Origin: Planctomycetia bacterium
GTDB lineage: Bacteria; Planctomycetota; Planctomycetia; Pirellulales; Thermoguttaceae
Assembly: GCA_030527015.1 (NCBI GenBank)
Contig: JAUNBR010000034.1
Span: forward strand, 2,054 to 39,959
Length of the DNA: 37,906 nucleotides
Direction: 5' to 3'
Positions 37,859 to 37,906 of the stretch are shown in pieces. The position numbers and the translations under genes are program-made. The first letter of the stretch is position 1. Each line of letters opens with the position of its first letter. The notes under the pieces are model-generated. The model saw only the letters and a list, made by a program, of their open reading frames with translations. It searched no databases and was not told the DNA's origin.

Positions 37859-37906
37859 TACCCGATACATTATAAAATTTAGCTTCACCGGCTTTTTTGC
37901 TTCGCT
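37859..37906 (+). repeat. Dispersed hairpin element, young subfamily, cut by the window edge
   Basis: TACCCGATACATTATAAAATT, then AGCTTCACCGGCTTTTTTGC, with TA at 37857-37858. It matches the 8691 and 21151 copies nearly base for base up to the window end. Confidence 0.9.

Overview
This 37.9 kb window looks like a chromosomal segment of a bacterium, most likely Planctomycetota (Pirellulales-like). The pointers are a PQQ-type beta-propeller protein with the N-terminal WRGANRDG motif, a proline-rich PEGA-domain lipoprotein, a short Flp-type pilin, a DUF4139 protein, and an FtsH with a greatly enlarged N-terminal half. The lineage call is an inference from protein style, with no marker phylogeny behind it. 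I see no rRNA, tRNA or transposase gene.

Layout. 1-8405: a type I-B (Cst/Tneap-like) CRISPR-Cas operon on the + strand, promoter at about 428-456, then cas6-cas8(cst1)-cas7(cst2)-cas5-cas3-cas4-cas1. cas6 carries an in-frame TAA at codon 171 while the rest of its frame, including the conserved glycine-rich C-terminus, is intact. There is no cas2 after cas1 and no CRISPR array in the window. 8406-20823: mainly minus-strand housekeeping genes (rpsA, ppdK, a PfkB sugar kinase, a TPR protein, an Flp-like pilin, queH) with mnmE divergent from rpsA. 21521-29801: a secreted DUF4139 protein (+), then an A-type Fe-S carrier, ftsH, the PQQ-like protein and the PEGA lipoprotein (all -). 30574-37467: plus-strand metK, sat, nadB-rsfS (overlapping by 4 bp) and purC.

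The most striking content lies between the genes. A family of about 100-bp imperfect palindromes occurs in almost every intergenic space, around 28 near-complete copies plus about ten fragments. The consensus begins TACCCGATACAxTATAAA, has a core hairpin GGCATTTT-GCTTCGCTG-AAAATGCC, and ends CGGAAATTTAAAGTGGAACCAGTA, flanked on both sides by TA. Four copies are inserted inside other copies. In each case, removing the inner ~100 bp plus one TA restores a near-consensus outer element. This is direct evidence in the sequence of TA-targeted insertion with TA duplication, as in IS630/Tc1/mariner-type MITEs (compare RUP of pneumococcus and Correia elements of Neisseria). The elements are absent from inside the cas and nadB-rsfS operons, but they sit in the likely 5' leaders of the cas operon and of metK. 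One copy abuts the cas1 stop codon, where cas2 would be expected.

Together the window shows a core-metabolism region heavily seeded with a miniature mobile hairpin family, next to a CRISPR-Cas locus that appears to be decaying or split. The genes serve translation (rpsA, rsfS), tRNA modification (mnmE, queH), pyruvate/PEP interconversion (ppdK), protein quality control (ftsH), Fe-S assembly, and SAM, sulfate, NAD and purine synthesis. They are grouped by location rather than forming one pathway.
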